8,988 bases of DNA from an uncultured Collinsella sp. (lineage in GTDB: Bacteria > Actinomycetota > Coriobacteriia > Coriobacteriales > Coriobacteriaceae). The position numbers were made by a program, and so were the translations under genes. The DNA is taken from positions 1 to 8,988 of the forward strand of contig CAKUFW010000079.1 of NCBI GenBank assembly GCA_934650975.1. Reading direction: 5' to 3'. The notes under the pieces are model-generated. The model ran no database searches and had not been told where the DNA came from. It saw nothing but the letters and a program-made list of their open reading frames with translations. Positions 1 to 6,838 of this stretch are shown here, in pieces (positions within the stretch are counted from its first letter, which is position 1; each line of letters opens with the position of its first letter).

Positions 1-1172
1 TCCACGTTGCCGCCAAAGTAGCGGTTCTTGATGGCCGTGACGGTGCCGGCAAGGCCCTGCGGCGACTCCACGAAGCGCGCCACGGTGTCGCGTGCGCTGG
101 CGCCGGAAAGACATAGCAGGCGCTGGCCACGGGCGGCGATTGCCTCGCGAACGCGGCACAGACGCTCGGCATCGGCGGCGAGCACGTCGTCGGTCTCGTC
201 CAGATAGGAGCGAATCATGCCGATGCCGTCATAGTACTGCGGGTAGCCGTCGTAGAAATCGGCCTCGGGCGGCTCGATGCCGGCGTCCAGGTAGAACTCA
301 TCGCTCATCTGGAAGGTGTGGCGGCCAAAGCGCTCGTAGGCACGGTCCTGGAAGGGCCGGATCATGGCAATAGTCTCGCGTGCCAGCTCGGGCTTGTCGC
401 TGTATGACCAGCTAAAGCGGTTCTGGTGCTTGGTAAAGCCGAGCGGCACAATGCCCAGGCTGGTGATCTGCTCATGTTCCTCGCAGTAGCGCAGGGTCTT
501 TTCCAGTTCTTCGCCGTCGTTCATGCCGGGGCACAGAACGATCTGCGCGTGGATTTCGATGCCGGCGGCCATGATGGCCTCGAGCACGTCCATGCCACGC
601 TGGGCGTTACGGCCCATCATGCGGCGGCGGACGTCGGGGCTCACGGCGTGGACCGATACGTTCATGGGACTCATGTTGCGGTCGATGACGTTTTGCACGT
701 CCTCGTCGGTGAGGTTTGTGAGCGTGACAAAGTTGCCCTGCAAAAAGCTCAGGCGGTAGTCGTCGTCGCGGATATAGAGCGTTGAACGGCCGCCCTTGGG
801 CAGCATGGTCATAAAGCAAAACACGCAGGCGTTTACGCAGGTACGCATGCCGTCGAAGATGGGGCCGTCGAACACTAGGCCCCAGTCCTCGCCCGGGAAG
901 CGGTCGAGCTCCACCGGGGTGACGGTTTCGTCGCGCGGGTCGAAGACTTCCAGCTCGACGGTGTCGTCGTCGGCCTCCCAGAGCCACACGATCATGTCGG
1001 TGAGCTGCTCGCCGTTGACCGTAAGCACGCGCATGCCCGGCTCGATACCCACATCCCATGCGGGCGATTCGGGACGCACGTTCTTGACGAGCGCGCCCTC
1101 ACCCGGCTCGGGGTCGCGGCTGCGCCCGTAATCGGCCACCTCGGCGGCGTATGCGGGTACGGTCTGGTCCAT
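1..1172 (-). CDS. DUF512 family radical SAM protein with N-terminal PDZ-like domain (C-terminus cut by window edge)
   Basis: The reading frame is open from an ATG at 1172 to the left edge, giving 390 visible residues; the stop lies outside the window. A PDZ-like region (about residues 26-80, with ESPAWDVGIEPGMRVLTVNG) is followed by the radical SAM cluster motif CVNACVFC, with Cys112, Cys116 and Cys119 spaced CX3CX2C to hold a 4Fe-4S cluster. The family-typical stretches LPKGGRSTLYIRDDDYRLSF (124-143) and MSDEFYLDAG (289-298) follow, the latter opening the DUF512 part. These proteins are widespread in Gram-positive bacteria, often near der and lipid genes, but their reaction is not established. 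The start lies 2 nt after the ispH stop (TAATCATG). The nearest ribosome-site-like AAGGAG is about 14 nt upstream, rather far, so translation is probably coupled to ispH. The family assignment is secure; the function is unknown. Confidence 0.9.
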   Translation of the reverse strand, partial: MDQTVPAYAAEVADYGRSRDPEPGEGALVKNVRPESPAWDVGIEPGMRVLTVNGEQLTDMIVWLWEADDDTVELEVFDPRDETVTPVELDRFPGEDWGLVFDGPIFDGMRTCVNACVFCFMTMLPKGGRSTLYIRDDDYRLSFLQGNFVTLTNLTDEDVQNVIDRNMSPMNVSVHAVSPDVRRRMMGRNAQRGMDVLEAIMAAGIEIHAQIVLCPGMNDGEELEKTLRYCEEHEQITSLGIVPLGFTKHQNRFSWSYSDKPELARETIAMIRPFQDRAYERFGRHTFQMSDEFYLDAGIEPPEADFYDGYPQYYDGIGMIRSYLDETDDVLAADAERLCRVREAIAARGQRLLCLSGASARDTVARFVESPQGLAGTVTAIKNRYFGGNV

Positions 1173-1174
1173 GA

Positions 1175-2071
1175 TTAGCGGCAAAGCTCCTTGATGCGCG
1201 CGACGGCGCGTTCGATGTGTTCTTGCGGAGTGGAAGCGCCGGCGGTGATGCCGATGTGCTGAGCATTGGCAAACCACTCGGCCTCGAGTTCAGATGCTTC
1301 CTCGATATGATGCGTACGCTCGCAGGCGTCGGCGCAAATCTGCGCCAGGCGACGGGTATTGCCCGAGTTCTTGCCGCCCACGACGACCATGCAGTCACAG
1401 CGGTTGGCGAGTGACGCGGCCGCCTGCTGGCGCTCGCTCGTGGCGGCGCAGATCGTGTTGATCACGCGCAGCTCCTGCACACGCGGGGTGATGGCGGCCA
1501 CGACCTCTGCCAAGTTCTGCGCGGTCTGAGTGGTCTGCACGACCAAGCCCACCTTGCCCTTGAGCGGTAGCTCGTCGGCGTCGGCGGCGCAGCTCACGAC
1601 CTGAGCGTCATCGCCGGCGTGGCCCAGAATGCCCTCGACCTCGGGGTGACCGGGCTCGCCTACGACGATCACGCGGTAGCCCTCGCGTACCAAGCGCTCA
1701 GCGGCCACGTGGACCTTCTTCACGTAGGGGCAGGTGGCGTCGACCACAGTAAGGCCGCGCTCGCGGGCGGCGTCGATGACCTGCGGCACCACGCCGTGGG
1801 CGCGGATGATCACCGTGCCCGATGCAGCGTCGTCCAGGGTCCCGGCCAAGCCCACGCCCGCTTCGGCAAGCTCGCGCACCACGATGGGGTTATGGATGAG
1901 CGGGCCCAGGGTGTGAACCTGTGCGTTCTCCCCTGCCTGCGGGGCGGCCGCCAGCGCCATATCGAGCGCGCGCTGCACACCGTAGCAGGTGCCGGCGTGG
2001 GCGGCGATCTCGATGGTGGGGACGGTGTCCTTGCCGGCGGTCGCGGCGGTATTCATAACGTTCTCACCCAT
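1175..2071 (-). CDS. ispH: 4-hydroxy-3-methylbut-2-enyl diphosphate reductase (IspH/LytB)
   Basis: This cytoplasmic iron-sulfur enzyme performs the last step of the MEP pathway, reducing HMBPP to IPP and DMAPP, the precursors of undecaprenyl phosphate and quinone side chains. The 298-residue protein has the three cluster cysteines: Cys29 in HAGTCYGVQRA, Cys114 in VDATCPYVKKVH and Cys208 in INTICAATSERQ. It also has RAHGV (90-94), the substrate-binding GHPEVEG (141-147, with the catalytic glutamate) and the C-terminal GGKNSGNTRRL and GITAGASTP motifs. Length is close to the family norm. The chosen ATG at 2071 sits 2 nt after the plsC stop (TAGTCATG). An ATG at 2056 has a better ribosome-site-like GGTGAG 6 nt upstream and is a real alternative; an ATG at 2101 would overlap plsC by 28 nt and is less likely. 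The gene ends in TAA, 2 nt before the DUF512 gene. Confidence 0.95.
   Translation of the reverse strand: MGENVMNTAATAGKDTVPTIEIAAHAGTCYGVQRALDMALAAAPQAGENAQVHTLGPLIHNPIVVRELAEAGVGLAGTLDDAASGTVIIRAHGVVPQVIDAARERGLTVVDATCPYVKKVHVAAERLVREGYRVIVVGEPGHPEVEGILGHAGDDAQVVSCAADADELPLKGKVGLVVQTTQTAQNLAEVVAAITPRVQELRVINTICAATSERQQAAASLANRCDCMVVVGGKNSGNTRRLAQICADACERTHHIEEASELEAEWFANAQHIGITAGASTPQEHIERAVARIKELCR
1923..1937 (-). repeat. Copy 1 of the GCAGGGGAG motif (in ispH)
   Basis: The minus strand reads GGCAGGGGAGAACGC, a 15-base sequence identical to one in the ABC-F gene (7506-7520). In ispH it encodes Ala-Gly-Glu-Asn in a variable loop after residue 45. The core 9-mer is at 1928-1936. Confidence 0.5.
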
Positions 2072-2073
2072 GA

Positions 2074-2802
2074 CTAGAACCTGCCCGGATGCTCGTCGCA
2101 CAGCTCGTCGCGCATAGTGTAGACACGGCCCATGGCCTCGGACTCAAACCAGGCCAGGCGCTCCGTGCGCTTGAGCCCGGCTGGTGCGTCGGAAAGCGAG
2201 ACGGCCTTGCCGGCACGGATCCAGCACTTCTTGGGGCGCATGAGCTTTTTGCCCTTGGGCGTAATGTCGGACCAGCCACAGATGGCGAGCGGGTTGACGG
2301 GCGCCTTGCCCATCTGGGCGATGAGTGCAAAGCCGCCGTGGACCTCGGGCTTGATCTCACGCGAGCGGATGCGCGTGCCCTCGGGGAAAATCAGCACATC
2401 CTCGCCGCGCTGCAGCGCGTGCTGGGCGGCGCGCAGACACTTCATGTCGGCGGTACCGCGCTCGACGGGAATGCCGCCCACGCGGCTAAAGGCCCAGCGC
2501 ACAATCTTGGTCTTGGCGAACTCAGACTTAAAGATGGGGCGGATGCGGCGGCCGCCAAAGAACAGTGCCGTTTCCACAGCCAAGAGCTCGGCCATCGAGG
2601 TGTGGTTACAGATGACTACGCTGCCGCGACCTTCCTGGCGCTCAAACAGCAGGTCGGCGTCCTCGACCTTCCAGCGCCACATGAGCTTGGAGAAGACCCA
2701 AAGTATTGCCATGACCACGACGACCGTGCCGCGGATGAGTGCCGGGAACTCGGCGTAGGGGGCGTTGTAATAGTCCTCGGGCGTCTGCTTAAACAGGCGC
2801 AT
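2074..2802 (-). CDS. plsC: PlsC-type lysophospholipid (1-acylglycerol-3-phosphate) acyltransferase, with HX4E motif
   Basis: This membrane-associated enzyme is expected to acylate lysophosphatidic acid to phosphatidic acid in phospholipid synthesis. The 242-residue protein has an N-terminal hydrophobic segment (about 23-40), then acyltransferase block I NHTSMAE (66-72), block II GGIPVERG (109-116), block III FPEGTR (139-144) and a block IV-like APVNPLAI (167-174). Length and block order fit the family. One oddity: the catalytic His67 is followed four residues later by Glu72 (codon GAG) where the family normally has Asp, so the motif is HX4E instead of HX4D. All other blocks look intact, so I expect an active acyltransferase, but its exact acceptor is not certain. 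The start has a near-perfect AAAGGAGGT site that runs into the cmk stop codon; the gap to cmk is 3 nt. The stop is TAG. Confidence 0.88.
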   Translation of the reverse strand: MRLFKQTPEDYYNAPYAEFPALIRGTVVVVMAILWVFSKLMWRWKVEDADLLFERQEGRGSVVICNHTSMAELLAVETALFFGGRRIRPIFKSEFAKTKIVRWAFSRVGGIPVERGTADMKCLRAAQHALQRGEDVLIFPEGTRIRSREIKPEVHGGFALIAQMGKAPVNPLAICGWSDITPKGKKLMRPKKCWIRAGKAVSLSDAPAGLKRTERLAWFESEAMGRVYTMRDELCDEHPGRF

Positions 2803-2805
2803 GGG

Positions 2806-3492
2806 CTACCTCCTTTGGTTGATGAGGTCCTCGATTATCGAGACGACCTCGTCGATGGTGTGGGCGGTGGAGTCGACGTGTACGGCGTCCTCGGCGGGCA
2901 CGAGCGGCGCGACCTCGCGGCTGCTGTCGAGCTTGTCGCGCTGCTTGAGGGCATCGAGGGTCTCGTCGACCTCGGCCTCGAGCTGCTCGGAGGTAAGCGG
3001 CTGGGCGTCGTTTTGGTGACGCTGCAACACACGGCGGCGGGCGCGCTCACGCGGGTCGGCGGTCAGGAAGACCTTGACCTGCGCGTTGGGGAACACGACA
3101 GTTCCGATGTCGCGACCCTCGGCCACGATATCGCGGTCCTCGGCGGCGCGGCGCTGGTGGATGAGCATGGCGGCGCGCACGCCCGGGTAGGCCGAGACCT
3201 TGGAGACGTTGGCGTCCACCTGCGGGGTGCGGATGGCGGCCGAGGCGTCCGTGCCGTCGATAGTCAGGCGCGTGTCCTCGCCGGTGCCGTTGGTAAAGCG
3301 GATCTCGATCTGCTCGGCGAGGGCGTCGATGGCCGCCTCGTCGTCCAGGTCGATGCCGCGGTCGAGGGCAGCGAAGGTGACGGCACGATACATGGCGCCC
3401 GTGTCGAGCTTGTTAAAGCCCAACTGGCGGGCGATCTCCTTAGCGATAGTGGACTTGCCGGAACCGGCGGGGCCGTCGATGGCGACGATCAT
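2806..3492 (-). CDS. cmk: Cytidylate (CMP/dCMP) kinase
   Basis: The product transfers phosphate from ATP to CMP or dCMP in the cytoplasm, feeding CTP, dCTP and CDP-lipid synthesis. The 228-residue protein opens with the P-loop GPAGSGKST (7-15), followed by KLDTGAMYRAV (28-38), which contacts the nucleotide, and VAEGRDIGTVVFP (123-135), both typical of bacterial Cmk. The C-terminal part holds the expected RDKLDSSREVAPL segment (185-197). Length matches the family. The same frame stays open far upstream (to 3954), but that part runs through rluB in another frame and has no family similarity. The ATG at 3492 with AAAGGAAG 6 nt upstream is the clear start. The gene follows rluB after 65 nt and precedes plsC by 3 nt; its own 3' end contains the plsC ribosome site. 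The stop is TAG. Confidence 0.95.
   Translation of the reverse strand: MIVAIDGPAGSGKSTIAKEIARQLGFNKLDTGAMYRAVTFAALDRGIDLDDEAAIDALAEQIEIRFTNGTGEDTRLTIDGTDASAAIRTPQVDANVSKVSAYPGVRAAMLIHQRRAAEDRDIVAEGRDIGTVVFPNAQVKVFLTADPRERARRRVLQRHQNDAQPLTSEQLEAEVDETLDALKQRDKLDSSREVAPLVPAEDAVHVDSTAHTIDEVVSIIEDLINQRR
2808..2816 (-). promoter_or_regulatory. plsC ribosome binding site touching the cmk stop
   Basis: On the minus strand AAAGGAGGT lies just upstream of the plsC ATG, with GGAGG about 6 nt away. The final T is the first base of the cmk stop codon TAG. Ribosomes ending cmk would stop on the site itself, so translation of plsC is probably coupled to cmk. Confidence 0.8.
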
Positions 3493-3498
3493 GCAATG

Positions 3499-3506
3499 CT
3501 TCCTTT
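3499..3506 (-). promoter_or_regulatory. cmk ribosome binding site
   Basis: AAAGGAAG on the minus strand lies 6 nt before the ATG at 3492. It decides the cmk start, since the frame stays open upstream to 3954 without any family-like sequence. Confidence 0.75.
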
Positions 3507-3557
3507 CGGTGGTTGATTTGCTGGTATGTTCGCGAGTGCTGGGACGCGGCGGGTTGC

Positions 3558-4523
3558 CTAGCCGGTGTAGCGCTCGCGGTAGGTGTTGCGCTTGGGCGCG
3601 GAGCCGTGGCTGCCGTGATGGCGCGTGCGACTCGCGGGGGTGTCCTGGGGCTTGCCGCCGCGCTTGGCGCTGGCCTGCTTGGGCGGGATACCGCCGGCCT
3701 TGAGGATCTGCACCTCGCGGTCGGTGAGCTCGCGCCACGAGCCTTTGGCAACACCCTCGAGTTCCAGGCCGGCAAAGTTGCAGCGATGCAGGCGAATCAC
3801 CGGGTGGTGGATCTTGCTCAGCATGCGCTTGACCTGGTTCTTGCGGCCCTCGCGGATGATGACCTCCACGGCGGTGGTGCCGGGCTTGACGCCCTGCGGC
3901 GCCACGGCCTCGGCCTCGTGCGCGGTGATGACACGGCAGATGGCCGGCTGGCACAGGCCGTCGTCGAGCTCGATGCCGCGGCGGAGTGGCTCCAAGTCGC
4001 GGTCGGTCAGGTGGCCGTCCACAAGCGCCAGGTAGGTCTTGTAGACGTGCTTGCTGGGGTGCAACAGGTCCTGCGACAAGTCGCCGTCGGTGGTGAAGAG
4101 CAACAGGCCCGTGGTGTCGCGGTCCAGGCGCCCGACCGGGAACAGGCCCGGAAAGCGGTCGCGGGGAACCAGGTCGGCTACGCAGGGACGCTCCTGCGGG
4201 TCGCTCATGGTGGTGAGATAGCCGGTCGGCTTGTAGAGCATCAGGTACACGGCGCCCTGGTTGAGCTTGACGGGCATGCCGTCGACCTCGATGTGGTCGC
4301 GGTCGACATCGACCTTGGTACCCAGTTCGGTCGCGACCGCGCCGTTGACGGTCACGCGGCCGGCGGTCATCAGGTCCTCCGAGCCGCGGCGGCTCGCCAC
4401 GCCCGCGCGCGCCAAAAAGCGCTGCAGGCGCATGGTGTGCGGGTAGACGGGCTGGGCGTCGGACGCGGTCGTGTCCGTGGCGCCGGTGATGCGCGTCTCC
4501 CCTGCTTCGTTAGTTCTCGTCAT
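3558..4523 (-). CDS. 23S/16S rRNA pseudouridine synthase, RluB/RsuA family
   Basis: The enzyme isomerises a specific uridine in rRNA to pseudouridine. The 321-residue protein has an S4 RNA-binding domain (about 31-80, MRLQRFLARAGVASRRGSED), then the catalytic motif GRLDRDTTGLLLFTTDG (131-147) with the catalytic Asp134, and EGRKNQVKRML (225-235), the usual third motif. Placement next to scpB, as in many Gram-positive bacteria, favours RluB (23S) over RsuA, but the target was not shown. The ATG at 4523 is chosen because GGAGGA lies 5 nt upstream; it overlaps the scpB end by 14 nt. The core of the family starts at Met31, so residues 1-30 are a polar extension. Residues 281-321 form a basic, low-complexity tail rich in Arg, Lys, His, Ser and Gly, possibly an RNA-binding aid. 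The stop is TAG. Confidence 0.9.
   Translation of the reverse strand: MTRTNEAGETRITGATDTTASDAQPVYPHTMRLQRFLARAGVASRRGSEDLMTAGRVTVNGAVATELGTKVDVDRDHIEVDGMPVKLNQGAVYLMLYKPTGYLTTMSDPQERPCVADLVPRDRFPGLFPVGRLDRDTTGLLLFTTDGDLSQDLLHPSKHVYKTYLALVDGHLTDRDLEPLRRGIELDDGLCQPAICRVITAHEAEAVAPQGVKPGTTAVEVIIREGRKNQVKRMLSKIHHPVIRLHRCNFAGLELEGVAKGSWRELTDREVQILKAGGIPPKQASAKRGGKPQDTPASRTRHHGSHGSAPKRNTYRERYTG
4497..4505 (-). repeat. Copy 2 of the GCAGGGGAG motif (in the RluB-family gene)
   Basis: The minus strand reads GCAGGGGAG, encoding Ala7-Gly8-Glu9 in the N-terminal extension, in the same frame as the other two copies. Confidence 0.5.
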
Positions 4524-5244
4524 GCATGTCCTCCGAGGTATCGTCGGCGTCGGTGACCAGGATTTCCTCGTCCTCTGCCACATCGACGTCCTCAACATCG
4601 GTATCGAGCAGCTCGCGCTCTTCGTCCAGGTCCTCGGCCTGCTCCTCGAGCGTGGACTGAATGCTGCGGCCGCTCAGGCGCTCGCGGATAAACTGGCGCG
4701 ACTGCTCGTCAGGCGCAAACTGTTCCAGATCGGGCAGGTCGCGGGTGGAGCGCAGGCCAAACTTTTCAAGGAAAGCGTTGGTCGTACCGTAGATGATGGC
4801 CTGACCGCGCTGGGGGTCGCGGCCGAGCTCGCGCACCAGGCCCTTGTCCACGAGCGAAGCGATGACGCCGTCGGAGTTGACGCCGCGGATGCCCTTGACC
4901 ACCTCGCGTGTGACGGGCTGGTGGTAGGCGATCACGGCGAGCGTCTCGAGCGCCGCCTGCGACAGCTTTTGCGTGTCCCAGCTCAGCACATAGGCCTCAA
5001 CCACGTCGTGGTAGGCGGGATGCGTAAACAGGCGCCAGCCGCCGGCGACCTCGCGCAGCTGAAAGCCGCGGTTGGCCTCCTCGTACTCAACCTTGAGCTC
5101 GGCGAGCAGCGACGCGCACTCGCCGGGGGCGATGTCGAGCGCACCTGCCAGCGCAGGCGCGCTCACGGGGTCGCTCGAGACCAGCAGCAGCGCTTCGAGG
5201 GCGCCTTTGAGGCTGTTTGCCTCCAGCGTGGAAAGGTTTGACAT
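4510..5244 (-). CDS. scpB: Segregation and condensation protein B (ScpB)
   Basis: ScpB dimers bind the kleisin ScpA and, with SMC, form the bacterial condensin that compacts and separates chromosomes. The 244-residue protein has the two winged-helix domains expected: an N-terminal one (about 10-85, with AGGWRLFTHP) and a second (about 92-160) carrying the most conserved stretch LSQAALETLAVIAYHQPVTR (94-113), then GIRGVNSDG and AIIYGTTNAFLEKFGL (149-164). From about residue 199 the protein ends in a strongly acidic tail (runs of Glu and Asp, such as DVEDVDVAEDEE), common but variable in the family. The start lies 12 nt after scpA, and its AGGAG site shares bases with the scpA stop codon, which suggests coupled translation and balanced ScpA:ScpB output. 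The end overlaps rluB by 14 nt. The stop is TAA. Confidence 0.95.
   Translation of the reverse strand: MSNLSTLEANSLKGALEALLLVSSDPVSAPALAGALDIAPGECASLLAELKVEYEEANRGFQLREVAGGWRLFTHPAYHDVVEAYVLSWDTQKLSQAALETLAVIAYHQPVTREVVKGIRGVNSDGVIASLVDKGLVRELGRDPQRGQAIIYGTTNAFLEKFGLRSTRDLPDLEQFAPDEQSRQFIRERLSGRSIQSTLEEQAEDLDEERELLDTDVEDVDVAEDEEILVTDADDTSEDMHDEN
4529..4534 (-). promoter_or_regulatory. rluB-like gene ribosome binding site inside scpB
   Basis: GGAGGA on the minus strand lies 5 nt before the ATG at 4523, within the last codons of scpB. It supports this start over the in-frame ATG at 4433, which matches the usual family N-terminus but has no ribosome site. Confidence 0.75.
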
Positions 5245-5253
5245 GGTTGGCCG

Positions 5254-5258
5254 CTCCT
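5254..5258 (-). promoter_or_regulatory. scpB ribosome binding site overlapping the scpA stop
   Basis: AGGAG on the minus strand lies 9 nt before the scpB ATG. Its first two bases are the last two of the scpA stop codon (TAGGAG), so termination and new initiation share bases. Confidence 0.75.
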
Positions 5259-6066
5259 ATTCGGTGAGCTCGGGGCCCTCGCCGGGCACATAGGCCTCGG
5301 CGCCCTCGACGCGGTTGATTTGAATGGTTCCGAAGATCTCATCCTGGCTCAGGGTGAGCGAGCCGCGCTTGGCGAGCTCCAGCATGGCCAGGAAGGTGAC
5401 GACGAGCTGCTCAGTGGTGGCGTCGCCGTCCAGCAGCTCGCGGAAGGTGCAGGTTTGGTGCGCCATGGTAAAGCGGTCGACCGAGGCCACGGTCAGGTCG
5501 AGCGGCACGCGATGCGGCGCCACGTGCTCGGCCTCGAGCAGGAAGGTCTGTCGCTTACCGTCCAGGTCCGCGCAGATGACGGCCAGGCCGCGCAGAGTGA
5601 TGCCGGCCAGGTAGTCGGGCATAAGGCCTAGGAACTCGGGGTCGGGGCCGGCCACGCGCGGATGCATGCGGCTTTCGGCCTGCATGCGGGCGCCGAGGGC
5701 CGCCGCCGCGCCCTTAAACTGCTTGTAGGCGATCAGGCGCTGGATCAGGACCTCGCGCAGGGCGTCGCCGTCGAGCGCGCTGAGCTCCTCGAGGTCTTCG
5801 TCGAACTCGTCATCGTCTTCCGCCTTGCGCGGGGCTTCCTGCGGAACCAGTGAGGCAGCCTTAATGTCCAAAAGGGTTGCCGCGACCAGCAAAAAGTCGC
5901 TCGCCACGTCCAGGTCCAGCGCCTCTATGCGTTCGGCCTCGGCGAGGTACTGCTCGGCGACCTCGCTAATGGAGATGGCGCCGATATCAACTTTTTGGCG
6001 GGTTACCAGTTGCAGCAGCAGGTCGAACGGTCCGCTGTAGACCTGCGTCGACACGCGATACGACAT
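5257..6066 (-). CDS. scpA: Segregation and condensation protein A (ScpA, kleisin)
   Basis: ScpA is the kleisin subunit that bridges the SMC heads in the condensin complex and recruits ScpB. The 269-residue protein begins with the family signature SGPFDLLLQLV (11-21), followed by VDIGAISISEVAEQYL (26-41) and the helical SMC-binding region up to about residue 75. A middle acidic linker (EDDDEFDEDLEE, 83-94) and the ScpB-binding region follow. A C-terminal winged helix (about 218-252, TFLAMLELAKRGSLTLSQDE) completes the protein. The length is ordinary. The ATG at 6066 has a near-perfect AAAGGAGGT 5 nt upstream (6072-6080), one of the two strongest ribosome sites in the window. It is also preceded by the longest gap in the window (84 nt), so scpA could start its own transcript. 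The stop TAG overlaps the scpB ribosome site. Confidence 0.95.
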   Translation of the reverse strand: MSYRVSTQVYSGPFDLLLQLVTRQKVDIGAISISEVAEQYLAEAERIEALDLDVASDFLLVAATLLDIKAASLVPQEAPRKAEDDDEFDEDLEELSALDGDALREVLIQRLIAYKQFKGAAAALGARMQAESRMHPRVAGPDPEFLGLMPDYLAGITLRGLAVICADLDGKRQTFLLEAEHVAPHRVPLDLTVASVDRFTMAHQTCTFRELLDGDATTEQLVVTFLAMLELAKRGSLTLSQDEIFGTIQINRVEGAEAYVPGEGPELTE

Positions 6067-6116
6067 CTTCGACCTCCTTTGACGGCGCCTTCGCGGCGCG
6101 GTTTGGGTGCATGTTG

Positions 6117-6135
6117 CGACCGTTTTGCACGGTCG
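6117..6135. repeat. Perfect 7-bp inverted repeat in the M50-scpA gap
   Basis: On the minus strand CGACCGT and ACGGTCG flank the 5-nt loop GCAAA. No T-run follows on either strand, so it does not look like an intrinsic terminator. It could be a protein-binding operator or an mRNA hairpin near the 5' end of a scpA transcript. A second, shorter 5-bp pair (GCGCC/GGCGC, 6085-6099) lies between it and the scpA ribosome site. Confidence 0.6.
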
Positions 6136-6142
6136 ACCTGTA

Positions 6143-6171
6143 AGTTTACCCTAGATGCCGGCGATTGCGAA
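6143..6171 (-). promoter_or_regulatory. Weak candidate promoter for scpA
   Basis: On the minus strand TTCGCA (6166-6171) and TAAACT (6143-6148) are 17 nt apart; each matches four of six bases of the sigma-70 consensus. A start about 7 nt downstream would fall right before the inverted repeat. The match is weak and the -35 lies within the M50 coding end, so this is only a candidate. Confidence 0.2.
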
Positions 6172-6834
6172 GGAAAGGAGCTGCTCTGCCAGCGGATACA
6201 CGGTAACGTCGAAATAGCGCCCGATCACGTCGATGCCGGTCCACATGGGCAGCAGGTACAGCACGATGATGAGGATGGGCATGGCGTATTGCTGCAGGCG
6301 GTAATAGTTGGCAAGCGCCTTGCCTTTGAGGAACGGAACGACGATCGACGAGCCGTCGAGCGGCGGGATCGGGATGAGGTTGAAGAACGCGAGCGACAGG
6401 TTCACCACGATAAACGTGGCGCCGAAGTTCATGATCTGCGACGCCACGGCAAAGGACATGCTGGTGTAGAGGTTGCCGTAGGCCAGGTGCATGAGGGCCG
6501 CGGCGAGGCACGCGAGTACGATGTTCGATGTGGGGCCGGCCGCGCTCACCAGGACCTCGTCGCGCTTGGGATGCTTGAGGTTGTTGAGGTAGACGGGCAC
6601 CGGCTTGGCAAAGGCGAACACCGGGCCGCCGGCGGCAAGCATAAGCAGCGGCAGAATGATGGTACCAAACGGGTCGATATGGTTGAGCGGGTTGAGCGAG
6701 ACGCGACCGCGCGAACGGGCCGTCTTGTCACCGAGCGCCCAGGCCGCGGCGGCATGCGCACTTTCGTGGATGACGATGCCCACGATGACGGCGACGGCGC
6801 TGGCGAGCAGGTTCATGAAGTAGCTGCTGGACAT
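6151..6834 (-). CDS. Site-2-type intramembrane zinc metalloprotease (peptidase M50 family)
   Basis: This is a polytopic membrane protease of the short M50 type, expected to cut substrates within or near the membrane. The 227-residue protein has the zinc motif HESAH (His23, Glu24, His27) inside the first membrane segment (about 8-33). The third zinc ligand is in NLIPIPPLDGS (152-162, Asp160), the usual second motif. Further hydrophobic segments lie near 57-77, 93-117, 128-155 and 184-200. There is no PDZ domain, unlike RseP, which places it in the compact group often found next to scpA in Gram-positive bacteria. No substrate can be told from the sequence. The ATG at 6834 follows the small membrane protein by 9 nt, with AGGGGAA overlapping that gene's stop codon. 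The stop is TAG, followed by the 84-nt gap before scpA. Confidence 0.92.
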   Translation of the reverse strand: MSSSYFMNLLASAVAVIVGIVIHESAHAAAAWALGDKTARSRGRVSLNPLNHIDPFGTIILPLLMLAAGGPVFAFAKPVPVYLNNLKHPKRDEVLVSAAGPTSNIVLACLAAALMHLAYGNLYTSMSFAVASQIMNFGATFIVVNLSLAFFNLIPIPPLDGSSIVVPFLKGKALANYYRLQQYAMPILIIVLYLLPMWTGIDVIGRYFDVTVYPLAEQLLSFAIAGI

Positions 6835-6838
6835 GGCG

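Noticed and set aside
2089..3516. A 475-codon open frame on the plus strand opposite plsC and cmk
   Set aside because: Same antisense effect; it runs across two well-supported genes and their junction without any recognisable motif.
3493..3954. An in-frame N-terminal extension of cmk
   Set aside because: The added part runs through the RluB-family gene in another frame, is Arg/Pro/His rich, and has no family similarity; the ATG at 3492 has a good ribosome site and the usual Cmk N-terminus.
3513..4556. A long plus-strand open frame opposite the RluB-family gene
   Set aside because: Antisense shadow; no ribosome site or family motif, and the opposite strand has a clear enzyme.
6117..6135. Inverted repeat as an intrinsic terminator after the M50 gene
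   Set aside because: The stem is only 7 bp and no T-run follows on the minus strand, so it lacks the usual terminator form.
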